Source of the DNA: Thiobacillus sp.
Lineage (GTDB): Bacteria; Pseudomonadota; Gammaproteobacteria; Burkholderiales; Thiobacillaceae
Assembly (NCBI GenBank): GCA_011391285.1
Contig: JAABQU010000021.1
Location: 1 to 6,806, forward strand
DNA: 6,806 bases
Reading direction: 5' to 3'
The translations under genes and the position numbers were made by a program. The number at the start of each line of letters is the position of its first letter. Positions within the stretch are counted from its first letter, which is position 1. Below, piece after piece: positions 1 through 6,558 of this stretch. The notes under the pieces are model-generated. The model did no database searches. It had not been told where the DNA came from and saw only the letters and a program-made list of their open reading frames with translations.

Positions 1-998
1 GCCTTGCCGTAGATGCGGCACTGGTTGGGGTAGATCTTTCCCAGCACCACCTGCGCGCAATCGCAGCCGGGCGGCATTTCGCCGGCGCGGCGGCGGCCAG
101 GGTCGGCGTGGTCGGGGAACAGCAGGCGTGCGTCGCGTTTGGCATACGAAGGCTTTAGTGCATAGCCCGAGTTGGGAATGATGCCGATACCGCGCCAGTT
201 GGCGTCGACGACATCGAGGGTTTCATTGAGCAAACGGCGCGCGGTGGGATTGCCGCCCGGATGCGCAACTTCGCGATAGCAGTTGTCGAGGAAACGCTCG
301 CCGCTTTTCAGCTGGCGCAACACCGAATAGAAGGCGGCCAGCAGCGACTCCGGCGCGAAGCCGGCGACCGCGGCGGGGATCTCGTGGCGGTCGACAACAA
401 AAGTCCATTCCTCCGGCCCCATCACGGTGGAGACATGGCCGGGGGCGACCAGAGCGTCGAAACCGGGGCTGCCGGAATCCAGCAGCATGGCCACGGCGGG
501 CCAGGTCAACCGGCCGGACAGCAGGATGGACAAATTGTCTGGCAGGCCCTCGGCCAGCATCGCCGCGACCGGCGCAGTCGTCGTCTCGAAGCCGGCGGCA
601 AAGAACACCACCGGGCGATCGGGGTTGTCCAGCGCGATCCTGCGTGCATCGAGCGGGCTGGCGATCGGGCGCACATCGGCGCCGGCAGCCTGCGCCTCGG
701 CCAGCGAGCGCACCTCACCCTTTTTCACGTTCACCGGCACCCGCAGCATGTCGCCGAAGGCGACCAGGATGACCTTGTCCCGCAGCGCCAGTTGCATCGC
801 CTGGTAGACGTCTTCCTCCGGGCACACACACACCGGGCAGCCGGGGCCGGGCACCAGTTCGACCCACTTCGGCAGCGCACCGCGCAGGCCGGCGTGGGTG
901 ATCGAACGCTCATGGCCGCCGCAAACGTTCATGATCTTGATCGTGCGGTCGAAGTCGAGGGCGTGGATTTTCTCCAGCCAGGCGCGGGCCTCAAGCAT
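1..998 (-). CDS. hypD: Hydrogenase maturation factor HypD, 3' end outside the window
   Basis: HypD is the cytoplasmic iron-sulfur scaffold that, with HypC, holds the iron atom while its CN and CO ligands are added for the [NiFe] site. The reading frame stays open from ATG 998 to the left edge, giving 332 full codons. Visible motifs are CGGH at residues 26-29, GPGCPVCVCP at 51-60 (Cys54 and Cys57), GFETT at 136-140 and APGHVS further on. The C-terminal cluster cysteines start at Cys312, Cys314 and Cys327; the remaining ones lie beyond the edge. The start shares its A with the hypB stop (TGATG), and no Shine-Dalgarno is visible, so translation is probably coupled to hypB. About 26 residues precede CGGH, against about 40 in E. 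coli HypD, and the motif reads CGGHE rather than CGGHT. A GTG one codon upstream is a weaker alternative start. Identity is secure. Confidence 0.95.
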   Translation of the reverse strand, partial: MLEARAWLEKIHALDFDRTIKIMNVCGGHERSITHAGLRGALPKWVELVPGPGCPVCVCPEEDVYQAMQLALRDKVILVAFGDMLRVPVNVKKGEVRSLAEAQAAGADVRPIASPLDARRIALDNPDRPVVFFAAGFETTTAPVAAMLAEGLPDNLSILLSGRLTWPAVAMLLDSGSPGFDALVAPGHVSTVMGPEEWTFVVDRHEIPAAVAGFAPESLLAAFYSVLRQLKSGERFLDNCYREVAHPGGNPTARRLLNETLDVVDANWRGIGIIPNSGYALKPSYAKRDARLLFPDHADPGRRRAGEMPPGCDCAQVVLGKIYPNQCRIYGK

Positions 999-1804
999 CA
1001 CGCGGTCACGCTGTGATACTTCACACCGTCGCTCTGGATGGCGGGGCGGCGCGACTGGCCGATGGCCACGCGGGCGCGCTGGGCGGCGAGCTGCTCGCGC
1101 AGCCAGGTGAGCCAGGCGTCCATGCCCAGGTCCTTGCGCGCCGACAGCCGCATTACTGGCGCCGGGTTGGCCAGATTGCGCAAATGCGCCTCGGCCTTGC
1201 CCGGATCGAAATCGTCGAGCACGGCCAAGAGGTCGGTCTTGGTCAGCAGCATGGCATCCGCTGCGCGGAACATCACCGGATATTTTGCCGGCTTGTCGTC
1301 GCCCTCGGTGACCGAGAGCAGGGTGACGTTGAGATGCTGGCCGAGGTCGAAGCTCGCCGGGCACACCAGGTTGCCGACGTTTTCGATGAACAGGATGTCG
1401 ACGCCGTCGAGCGTCATGTGGTGCAGCGCGTCGTGCACCAGATGCGCGTCGAGGTGGCAGGCGGTGCCGGTGACGATCTGGTGCGCCTGCACGCCCTTGG
1501 CACGAATGCGTTCGGCGTCGTTCTCGGTTTCCAGATCGCCCTCGATCACCGCGCAGGTGAATTCGTTCTTCAGCGCGGTGAGCGTGGCTTCCAGCAGCGC
1601 GGTCTTGCCGGAGCCGGGCGAGGACATCAGGTTGATGGCGAGGATGCCGCGGCGGTCGAAGTGCTCGCGGTTGTGCGCGGCCTGATCGTCGTTCTTCGCC
1701 AACAGGCCTTTCAGCACGGACACCGCGGTCGCGCCTTTGGGGACAGGCTTGAACGCGAGGTGCTTGTTGCCGGGAGTGAGGTTGCAGCCGCAGGTATCAC
1801 ACAT
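998..1804 (-). CDS. hypB: Hydrogenase nickel-incorporation GTPase HypB
   Basis: HypB is a cytoplasmic SIMIBI-class GTPase that works with HypA to place nickel in the hydrogenase large subunit. The 268-residue product opens with MCDTCGC, the N-terminal cysteine motif that forms the high-affinity nickel site in E. coli HypB. This fixes the start. The P-loop SPGSGKT lies at 62-68, the metal-site pair Cys116-His117 in the segment TGTACHLDAH, the ENVGNLVCP switch segment at 141-149 with Cys148, and TKTD (guanine specificity) at 188-191. There is no histidine-rich stretch after the N-terminal motif, so a nickel-storage role is unlikely. The last 30 or so residues form a basic, poorly conserved tail. 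The gene lies 24 bases after hypA, but that gap is a heptamer repeat with no ribosome binding site. It overlaps hypD by one base. Confidence 0.97.
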   Translation of the reverse strand: MCDTCGCNLTPGNKHLAFKPVPKGATAVSVLKGLLAKNDDQAAHNREHFDRRGILAINLMSSPGSGKTALLEATLTALKNEFTCAVIEGDLETENDAERIRAKGVQAHQIVTGTACHLDAHLVHDALHHMTLDGVDILFIENVGNLVCPASFDLGQHLNVTLLSVTEGDDKPAKYPVMFRAADAMLLTKTDLLAVLDDFDPGKAEAHLRNLANPAPVMRLSARKDLGMDAWLTWLREQLAAQRARVAIGQSRRPAIQSDGVKYHSVTA

Positions 1805-1810
1805 TGTCTA

Positions 1811-1852
1811 GGGGCCAGGGGTCAGGATTCAGGATTCAGGGGTCAGGGTAGG
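1811..1852. repeat. Degenerate heptanucleotide tandem repeat between hypA and hypB
   Basis: Six adjoining heptamers read on the plus strand as GGGGCCA, GGGGTCA, GGATTCA, GGATTCA, GGGGTCA and GGGTAGG, the outer ones being more diverged. On the coding (minus) strand most units begin with TGA, and because seven is not a multiple of three these stops at 1845, 1838, 1831 and 1824 cover all three frames. The one at 1831-1829 ends hypA. The tract replaces the expected tail of hypA and the upstream region of hypB. It looks like a short tandem repeat of the dispersed heptamer kind, but copies elsewhere in the genome cannot be seen from here. Confidence 0.85.
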
Positions 1853-2197
1853 GGCGGTTTCGAGCTCGACGCTTTCGAGCAGCAGTTCGTCGCCGCTGAC
1901 GACCTGGGTGTGCCAGTCGCCGCAGGCGCTGCAGATCAGCCGGTTCAGTGCAGCCTCGGTCTCGGCGCCGCAGGTCTGGCAATGCACCCGAATCGGCGCG
2001 TGGGTGAACTCGAGTTCGGCGTGTTCCATGCGGCTGCCGGCAGCGGCGAGCGGAAATGCCGTGGCCAACAGCTCGGGCACCACGCCGGCCAGCGGGCCGA
2101 TACGCACGCGAATTAATGTGGCGGTACTCGCCTGATGCTGCGCGATCACGGCTCCAACCTGTTCGACCAAGGCCTGGGCGACGGCCAGTTCATGCAC
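1829..2197 (-). CDS. hypA: Hydrogenase nickel-insertion protein HypA
   Basis: HypA is the nickel metallochaperone that partners HypB. The 122-residue product starts with (V)HELAVAQAL, in which His2 and Glu3 match the conserved nickel-binding start of the family. The zinc site is C73-x2-C76-x12-C89-x2-C92. The start is a GTG codon at 2197; a strong Shine-Dalgarno (GGAGGA, 2208-2203) stands five bases upstream and the His2-Glu3 motif follows directly. The frame is open further upstream to 2245, but that part lies inside hypC and has no family similarity. The gene overlaps the end of hypC by 8 bases. It is slightly longer than the usual 113-117 residues because its last residues (about LTPES) and the stop codon are encoded by the heptamer repeat at 1811-1852, so the native C-terminus seems to have been replaced. 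Confidence 0.95.
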   Translation of the reverse strand: MHELAVAQALVEQVGAVIAQHQASTATLIRVRIGPLAGVVPELLATAFPLAAAGSRMEHAELEFTHAPIRVHCQTCGAETEAALNRLICSACGDWHTQVVSGDELLLESVELETAPTLTPES

Positions 2198-2420
2198 CGC
2201 TTTCCTCCAGAATCTGGTCCAGCAGCTCCCAGGTGGTGCGGGCATCCGACTCGGCGACTTTCTGGATGGCGTAACCGACGTGAACCATGACGAAGTCGCC
2301 CACCGCCGGAGGCTCGTCCTGCATCATGAACAGACTGACCTCGCGCCACACGCCCTTGGCCTGGCAGCGTGCGGTGAAGCCGTCGATCGACTCGATCTGC
2401 ATGGGAATGGCAAGACACAT
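2190..2420 (-). CDS. hypC: Hydrogenase assembly chaperone HypC/HupF
   Basis: HypC is a small chaperone that binds HypD and the large-subunit precursor and carries the Fe(CN)2CO unit between them. The 76-residue product begins MCLAIPM. Cys2, exposed after Met removal, is the essential ligand, and this fixes the start at ATG 2420. An in-frame TTG three codons upstream would bury Cys2 and is rejected. The central GDFVMVHVGYAI segment (41-52) is the conserved beta-barrel strand with His47. This is the first gene of the minus-strand cluster hypC-hypA-hypB-hypD, and its stop overlaps the hypA start by 8 bases. No Shine-Dalgarno is seen in the 15 bases before the ATG. Length is normal for the family; a HybG-type paralogue cannot be excluded from sequence alone. 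Confidence 0.95.
   Translation of the reverse strand: MCLAIPMQIESIDGFTARCQAKGVWREVSLFMMQDEPPAVGDFVMVHVGYAIQKVAESDARTTWELLDQILEESGA
2203..2208 (-). promoter_or_regulatory. hypA ribosome binding site, decides the GTG start
   Basis: The minus strand reads GGAGGA, a near-perfect Shine-Dalgarno, inside the last codons of hypC. It is five bases before GTG 2197. It supports the non-ATG start of hypA, and its position makes hypA translation depend on ribosomes finishing hypC. Confidence 0.8.
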
Positions 2421-2570
2421 AAGTGGCAATCAGTAACTACACTCAGGTCAGTATATGTGATTTGCCGAGCCTGCGCCCGGCCAGGAATATTACAAAATTA
2501 TTATGGAGAATCAGAAGCTTGAGTGAATTACTTGGTTGTTATTCGAATTGCCCGCTGGTAGATTGAAACC
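2421..2570. promoter_or_regulatory. Divergent intergenic region between hypC and hupD
   Basis: These 150 bases carry no supportable gene, are AT-richer than the flanks, and separate two outward-facing operons, so promoters for both probably lie here. On the minus strand, TATACT at 2455-2450 is a good -10 match and would give hypC a leader of about 20 bases, but no -35 is recognisable. On the plus strand, TTGTTA (2536-2541) and TAGATT (2559-2564), 17 bases apart, each match the sigma-70 consensus at 4 of 6 positions and would start transcription at or next to the hupD ATG. GGCAA at 2425-2429 and TTGCC at 2462-2466 are the outer ends of an imperfect inverted repeat around the hypC signal, a possible operator. 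I found no correctly spaced sigma-54 -24/-12 pair and no clear FNR box. Confidence 0.45.
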
Positions 2571-3044
2571 ATGAAAATGCTCGTGCTCGGCATCGGTAAC
2601 ACCCTGCTCACCGACGAGGGCATCGGCATTCATGTACTGCAGGCACTGGCGCCCGAGTTGGCGGGTTGGCCCGATGTCACCCTGCTCGACGGCGGCACGC
2701 TGTCGTTCACCCTGGCGGGGCCGATCGAGGATGCCGATGCGCTGATCGTCGTCGATGCCGCCAACATAAAAAAACAGCCGGGTGAATGGGTACTGCTGAA
2801 AGGGGAGGAAGTGGACGCATTTCTGATGAGCAATCGCAAGTCCACGGTGCATGAAGTGGGGCTGACCGATCTGCGCGCCATCGCACTACTGGCCGGACAC
2901 TGGCCCGACAAGCGCGCGATGCTGGCGATCCAGCCCGACGTCATCGATTGGGGCGAACTGCCGACCCCCGCCGTTGCAGCAGCCATTCCTGCCGCCTGTG
3001 CGGCGATCGTTGAACAGCTCCAGGAATGGCAGCATGTCGCTTGA
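2571..3044 (+). CDS. hupD: Hydrogenase maturation endopeptidase (HybD/HupD/HyaD family)
   Basis: This protease removes the C-terminal extension of the hydrogenase large subunit once nickel is in place, locking the active site. The 157-residue product starts MKMLVLGIGN and contains the family signatures GIGNTLLTDEGIG (7-19), LLDGGT (38-43) and VVDAA (60-64). The nickel-sensing residues line up with E. coli HybD Glu16, Asp62 and His93 as Glu16, Asp62 and His94. An in-frame TAG at 2559 limits the start to ATG 2571 or ATG 2577; the first fits the family better. No clear Shine-Dalgarno precedes it. It is the first plus-strand gene, and its last 11 bases overlap the next gene. The likely substrate is the HynL encoded downstream, but its C-terminus lies outside the window, so the cleavage motif cannot be checked. 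Confidence 0.93.
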   Translation: MKMLVLGIGNTLLTDEGIGIHVLQALAPELAGWPDVTLLDGGTLSFTLAGPIEDADALIVVDAANIKKQPGEWVLLKGEEVDAFLMSNRKSTVHEVGLTDLRAIALLAGHWPDKRAMLAIQPDVIDWGELPTPAVAAAIPAACAAIVEQLQEWQHVA

Positions 3045-3444
3045 CGCCATCCCCATCCACATCGTCCCCTCGGCCGAACCCGGCCTGACCGGCAATGCAC
3101 CGCCGCTGCTGCGCGAATTGGGCGAGCAGGTGAAGCGCCTGCTCGCCACCGGCGAATCCTCGGCCATCGATCTTTCGTCGTTGCCGCTGACACCGGCCGA
3201 TCTCGACTGGATGCGGGAAAAACTCGGCACCGGAGAAATCAGCGTCACCCTGCAGGCCAATGGCGAGTCCACTCTGAACGAGACGGCCTGCCCCGGCATC
3301 TGGTGGGTGACGCACCACAACGAACAGGGCGCGGTCACTTCACAGTTCATCGAGGTGGCCTTCGTGCCCGAGCTGGTGAAGGCCCATCCCCAGGATGTGC
3401 AAATAGGACACGAATATCTTGAATTAATGATTTCCGACCTCTAA
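3034..3444 (+). CDS. Short HupH/HyaF-like hydrogenase accessory protein
   Basis: The 136-residue product resembles the C-terminal domain of HupH/HyaF accessory proteins. Recognisable parts are a leucine-rich helix region (residues 20-40), LGTGEISVTLQ followed by the family block NETACPGIWWVTHHN, then IEVAFVPELVKAHPQD. HupH and HyaF proteins usually hold two related domains in about 280 residues; this one has a single domain. They are linked to late assembly of the small subunit or of membrane-bound hydrogenases, but the molecular role is not settled. ATG 3034 lies in the end of hupD, with AGGA at 3022-3025 as ribosome binding site, which implies translational coupling. The frame is open 20 codons upstream, but that part overlaps hupD and shows no conserved sequence. 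No signal peptide is visible. The family call is fairly sure, the role is not. Confidence 0.8.
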   Translation: MSLDAIPIHIVPSAEPGLTGNAPPLLRELGEQVKRLLATGESSAIDLSSLPLTPADLDWMREKLGTGEISVTLQANGESTLNETACPGIWWVTHHNEQGAVTSQFIEVAFVPELVKAHPQDVQIGHEYLELMISDL

Positions 3445-3523
3445 GGTGAATTGAGCGTCAGGATTATTAAAAAAGAAGCGGCATTTCAAGGCAGTGGTGT
3501 TTTACGTTTAGGAGACAAGCATC
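3445..3523 (+). promoter_or_regulatory. hynS leader with strong ribosome binding site
   Basis: This 79-base gap is the only real break among the plus-strand genes. It is AT-richer than its neighbours, with an A-run around 3468-3475. The Shine-Dalgarno AGGAG (3510-3514) stands nine bases before the hynS ATG. The gap may hold an internal promoter for the structural genes, or an mRNA processing site that lets them be expressed above the maturation genes, but I cannot point to convincing -35/-10 boxes or a stable hairpin. Confidence 0.4.
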
Positions 3524-4603
3524 ATGCAGGGTCCGTTGATCGACACACTTGCGCGGCAGGGCATCACCCGCCGAACCTTTCTTAAATACTGCACGACGCT
3601 GGCCTCGATGATGGCGCTGCCGCCCGCGGCCGGGCTCGCCATGGCCGAGGCGATGGCCGCGGCGCGACGTCCCTCGGTGATCTGGCTGCCGTTCCAGGAA
3701 TGCACCGGCTGCACCGAGTCGATCACCCGATCGCACTCGCCCACGCTGGAGGGCATGATCTTCGACATGATCTCGCTCGACTATCAGGAGACGCTGATGG
3801 CCGCGGCCGGACACCAGGCCGAGGAGGCCTTGCAAGCCGCGATGAAGGAGAACGCGGGCAAATATCTCCTGATCGTCGACGGCTCGATTCCGCTGGACAT
3901 CGACGGCGCCTATTCCTGCATCGGCGGGCGCTCCAATGTGGACATCCTGAAAGAGGCCGCCGAGGGTGCTGCGGCCATCGTCGCCATGGGCTCCTGCGCC
4001 TCCTTCGGCGGCATCCCGAAAGCCAACCCGAACCCGACCGGCGCTGTCTCGGTGTCCGACATCATCAAGGACAAGCCCATCGTCAACATTCCCGGCTGCC
4101 CGCCGATTCCGGTGGTGATGACCGGCGTGCTGGCGCATTACCTGACCTTCGGCAGCCTGCCGGAACTCGACGACAAGGGCCGGCCCAAAGCCTTCTTCGG
4201 CGAAACCATTCACGACCGCTGCTACCGCCGGCCGTTCTACGACCAGGGCAAGTTCGCCAAGACCTTCGACGACGAGGGTGCGCGCCAGGGCTGGTGCCTG
4301 TTCGAACTCGGCTGCAAGGGGCCGGTGACCTACAACGCCTGCGCCACGGCGAAGTGGAACGGCGGCACCTCCTGGCCGGTGGAATCCGGCCACGGTTGCC
4401 TCGGCTGCTCCGAGCCCGATTTCTGGGACGCCGGCGGCTTCTACAAGGCGCTGTCGGTGCCGGCCGATCCGCTCAAGATCGCCGGTGTCGCCGCGGTGGC
4501 GGGTGCGGCGGTGGGGGTGGGGATGAGTTTTGCCAACCGCGCCAGGAAATCCACCGCCAAGTCGGCGCATGAAACGACCACCCTGGCTGATCTGGAGAAA
4601 TGA
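3524..4603 (+). CDS. hynS: [NiFe]-hydrogenase small subunit, Isp type, Tat-exported
   Basis: This is the electron-transfer subunit of the uptake hydrogenase, 359 residues. The twin-arginine signal ITRRTFLK (14-21) precedes a hydrophobic stretch ending near residue 45, so it and the co-exported large subunit should lie on the periplasmic side. The proximal [4Fe-4S] ligands are Cys60, Cys63, Cys158 and Cys192; the distal ones are His230, Cys233, Cys258 and Cys264. The medial cluster has Cys273, Cys292 and Cys295 with a proline (Pro286) in the usual fourth position, as in [3Fe-4S] types. The proximal motif is CTGC, not the CTCC of oxygen-tolerant six-cysteine enzymes. Residues about 318-338 (IAGVAAVAGAAVGVGMSFA core) form a short C-terminal membrane anchor followed by a polar tail. 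AGGAG at 3510-3514 supports the start. The stop overlaps or abuts isp1. Also named hupS or hydA in other species. Confidence 0.97.
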   Translation: MQGPLIDTLARQGITRRTFLKYCTTLASMMALPPAAGLAMAEAMAAARRPSVIWLPFQECTGCTESITRSHSPTLEGMIFDMISLDYQETLMAAAGHQAEEALQAAMKENAGKYLLIVDGSIPLDIDGAYSCIGGRSNVDILKEAAEGAAAIVAMGSCASFGGIPKANPNPTGAVSVSDIIKDKPIVNIPGCPPIPVVMTGVLAHYLTFGSLPELDDKGRPKAFFGETIHDRCYRRPFYDQGKFAKTFDDEGARQGWCLFELGCKGPVTYNACATAKWNGGTSWPVESGHGCLGCSEPDFWDAGGFYKALSVPADPLKIAGVAAVAGAAVGVGMSFANRARKSTAKSAHETTTLADLEK

Positions 4604-4605
4604 GC

Positions 4606-5265
4606 ATGAACGAACTGCAATTTCTGACTTGGGTGCGCGGCCCGGGACTCGATATCGCGGTGGGCATATTCCTGCTGGGGGTGCTGTGGCGCCTGTTCGA
4701 GATTTATTCGCTGGGACGCAAGAAAGACCTGTCCGCGCCGCGCCACGCGTCCGGCGCATCGGGGCTGCATACCGTGTTCCGGCGTTCGATCCCTCCACCC
4801 GGCATGCTGAAACGATCACCGGTGAGCTATATCGGCGGTTTTGCCTTCCATATCGGGCTGGCCGTTATCGTGTTCGGGTTTGCGCCACATATCCTGCTGG
4901 TGAAAAATCTCACCGGCCTGTCCTGGCCGGCGCTACCCTCGCAGGTCATCGACCTGGCAGCGGTGGTGACGATGGCGGCGATGGTGGTGGTGCTGGTCGA
5001 TCGCATCAACAAGCCGGTCAAGCGCTTTCTCAGCACCTTCGAGGACTGGTTCACCTGGACGCTGACCTTTCTGCCGGTGCTGACCGGCTGGATGGCGGTG
5101 CAGCACCTGCTGCTGCCCTATACCACGATGCTGGCGCTGCACATTCTCTCCGTCGAAGTCCTGCTTGTCTTGCTGCCCTTCACCAAGCTTTTCCACGCCT
5201 TCACGCTGTTCGGCTCGCGCTGGTACAACGGTAAAGTGAACGGACACAAAGGAGTGCCAGTATGA
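4606..5265 (+). CDS. isp1: Isp1, NarI-like di-haem cytochrome b of the hydrogenase
   Basis: Isp1 is the integral-membrane cytochrome that takes electrons from the small subunit. The 219-residue product resembles the NarI gamma subunit of nitrate reductase. It has five predicted membrane helices near residues 14-34, 76-98, 114-132, 150-170 and 174-196. Candidate haem ligands are His82 and His95 (helix 2) and His179 and His197 (helix 5); the last pair is 18 residues apart, as in NarI. A polar cytoplasmic-type loop (about 37-72) is rich in basic residues and prolines. I prefer ATG 4606 because GGAG at 4594-4597 is eight bases upstream; ATG 4600, which overlaps the hynS stop as ATGA, would be only two bases from it. 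The end overlaps isp2 by four bases. In Thiocapsa, isp1 and isp2 products are needed for electron transfer to the Isp-type hydrogenase (from memory). Confidence 0.92.
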   Translation: MNELQFLTWVRGPGLDIAVGIFLLGVLWRLFEIYSLGRKKDLSAPRHASGASGLHTVFRRSIPPPGMLKRSPVSYIGGFAFHIGLAVIVFGFAPHILLVKNLTGLSWPALPSQVIDLAAVVTMAAMVVVLVDRINKPVKRFLSTFEDWFTWTLTFLPVLTGWMAVQHLLLPYTTMLALHILSVEVLLVLLPFTKLFHAFTLFGSRWYNGKVNGHKGVPV

Positions 5266-6554
5266 GTGCGTCCCTCGAAAAAGGCATCCGCGTCCTCAAG
5301 GAAGTCATCGACGCGCCCATCGCCAGTTATTTCAACAGCTGCGTGCACTGCGGCCTGTGCGCCGAAGCCTGTCTGTTCTACACCGAAACCGGTGATCCCA
5401 AGTACACGCCGATCCACAAGCTGGAACCGCTGCGCCGCGTCTACGAGCAGGAGTACACGCTGCTGGGCCGGCTGAAGAAGATGGTCGGCCTGTCCAAGGC
5501 TGTCACCGACGACGAACTCGGCGAATGGCAGGAACTGGTCTACAACAGCTGCACCCTGTGCGGCCGCTGTTCGGCTGTCTGCCCGGTCGGCAACGACATT
5601 GTCTACATGGTGCGCAAGATGCGCGAGGGCATGTCCGCCTCGGGCCACGCACCCGAAGGCATCAAGGGCGCGGTCAACCGCACCGTCACGGTCGGCAGCC
5701 CGATGAACGTCAAGCTGCCCGCGGTGCAGGCGCAGATGAAGCATGTGGAAGACGACTACGGCATTCCGATCCCGCTCGATGCCGAAGGCGCCGAGTACAT
5801 GGTGATGCTGTCGTCGATGGAAATCATGAACTTCCCGGAATACCTCGCCGCTGTCGCCAAGATCATGCAACAGGCCGGCAAGAGCTGGACGCTGTGCTCG
5901 ACCGCCTTCGAGGCGACCAATGCCGGCATCCAGATCGGCAACTCGGACCTGGCGCGAGTGATCGTCTCGCGCATCGTCGAAGGCGCGGAAAAGCTCAAGG
6001 TCAAGACCGTGATCAGCCCCGAGTGCGGGCACGCCTACACCGCGCTGCGCTGGGAAGGTGCCAACCTGATCGGGCGGCCGTTCACGTTCAAAGTGCAGCA
6101 CATCATCGAAGTGCTGGGCGAGTTCCAGGCCCAGGGCCTGTTGAAGACCGAGGGCTTCGAGACCGACAAGCTGACCTTCCACGATCCTTGTCAGCTGGCG
6201 CGGCGCGGCGGCGTGATCCAGCAGCAGCGCTCGCTGATGAACCAGGTGGCGAAGAATTTCGTCGAGATGCCGGATGCCGGCTATATGAACTGGTGCTGCG
6301 GCGGCGGTGGCGGTGCGTCGGCCATCGAGGAGGGCGAGGCACTGCGCCTGGAAGCCTTCAAGAAAAAGAAATCCCAGTTCGACGCGGTCAAGCCGGACCG
6401 CGTGGTCACCGCCTGCGCCAATTGCCGCATTGTGCTGGAGGAAGGCCTCGAGCATTACCAGATGGACATCCCGGTGGTCGGACTGACCGAAATGATCGCC
6501 GAGCACATCCCGGATCAATCGCCGCAAGCGGCAGCCAAGTCGCAAGGAGCCTGA
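5262..6554 (+). CDS. isp2: Isp2, HdrD/DsrK-like iron-sulfur protein of the hydrogenase
   Basis: Isp2 is the cytoplasmic-side partner of Isp1 and resembles heterodisulfide reductase HdrD and sulfite-reduction protein DsrK. In the 430-residue product, two ferredoxin-type [4Fe-4S] motifs appear first: Cys27, 30, 33, 37 and Cys97, 100, 103, 107. Two CCG-type domains follow. The second is complete: Cys310, x34, Cys345-Cys346-Gly, x38, Cys385-x2-Cys388. The first is degenerate: the double cysteine is Cys212-Ser213 and the final CxxC is Ser252-Pro-Glu-Cys255. There is no signal peptide or membrane helix. AAAGGAG at 5248-5254 supports the start, and ATGA couples it to isp1. The proposed role is electron transfer between the haems of Isp1 and a cytoplasmic acceptor, or thiol/disulfide chemistry at the CCG cluster. 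The true acceptor is unknown. Confidence 0.94.
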   Translation: MSASLEKGIRVLKEVIDAPIASYFNSCVHCGLCAEACLFYTETGDPKYTPIHKLEPLRRVYEQEYTLLGRLKKMVGLSKAVTDDELGEWQELVYNSCTLCGRCSAVCPVGNDIVYMVRKMREGMSASGHAPEGIKGAVNRTVTVGSPMNVKLPAVQAQMKHVEDDYGIPIPLDAEGAEYMVMLSSMEIMNFPEYLAAVAKIMQQAGKSWTLCSTAFEATNAGIQIGNSDLARVIVSRIVEGAEKLKVKTVISPECGHAYTALRWEGANLIGRPFTFKVQHIIEVLGEFQAQGLLKTEGFETDKLTFHDPCQLARRGGVIQQQRSLMNQVAKNFVEMPDAGYMNWCCGGGGGASAIEEGEALRLEAFKKKKSQFDAVKPDRVVTACANCRIVLEEGLEHYQMDIPVVGLTEMIAEHIPDQSPQAAAKSQGA

Positions 6555-6558
6555 CGTC

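Noticed and set aside
261..2116. Plus-strand open frames of 251 and 367 codons opposite hypD, hypB and hypA
   Set aside because: They mirror well-conserved minus-strand hyp genes, and their products show no recognisable domain.
2198..2245. Longer hypA with an upstream start at 2245
   Set aside because: The extra residues are the shadow of hypC, and the family requires His2-Glu3 at the N-terminus, which the GTG at 2197 gives together with a strong ribosome binding site.
2503..2526. Seven-codon open frame (ATG to TGA) upstream of hupD, a possible leader peptide
   Set aside because: No ribosome binding site, no regulatory codon pattern and no attenuator-like hairpin.
2530..2552. Possible sigma-54 promoter (TTGG ... 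TTGC) before hupD
   Set aside because: The GG to GC spacing is 14 bases instead of the required 10.
3457..3465. GTCAGGATT before hynS, identical to part of the heptamer repeat at 1821-1829
   Set aside because: It is a single nine-base match without tandem units, and is likely by chance at this window length.
3467..4819. Minus-strand open frame of 450 codons opposite hynS
   Set aside because: Low-complexity Arg/Gly/His composition and complete overlap with the secure small-subunit gene; a GC-driven shadow.
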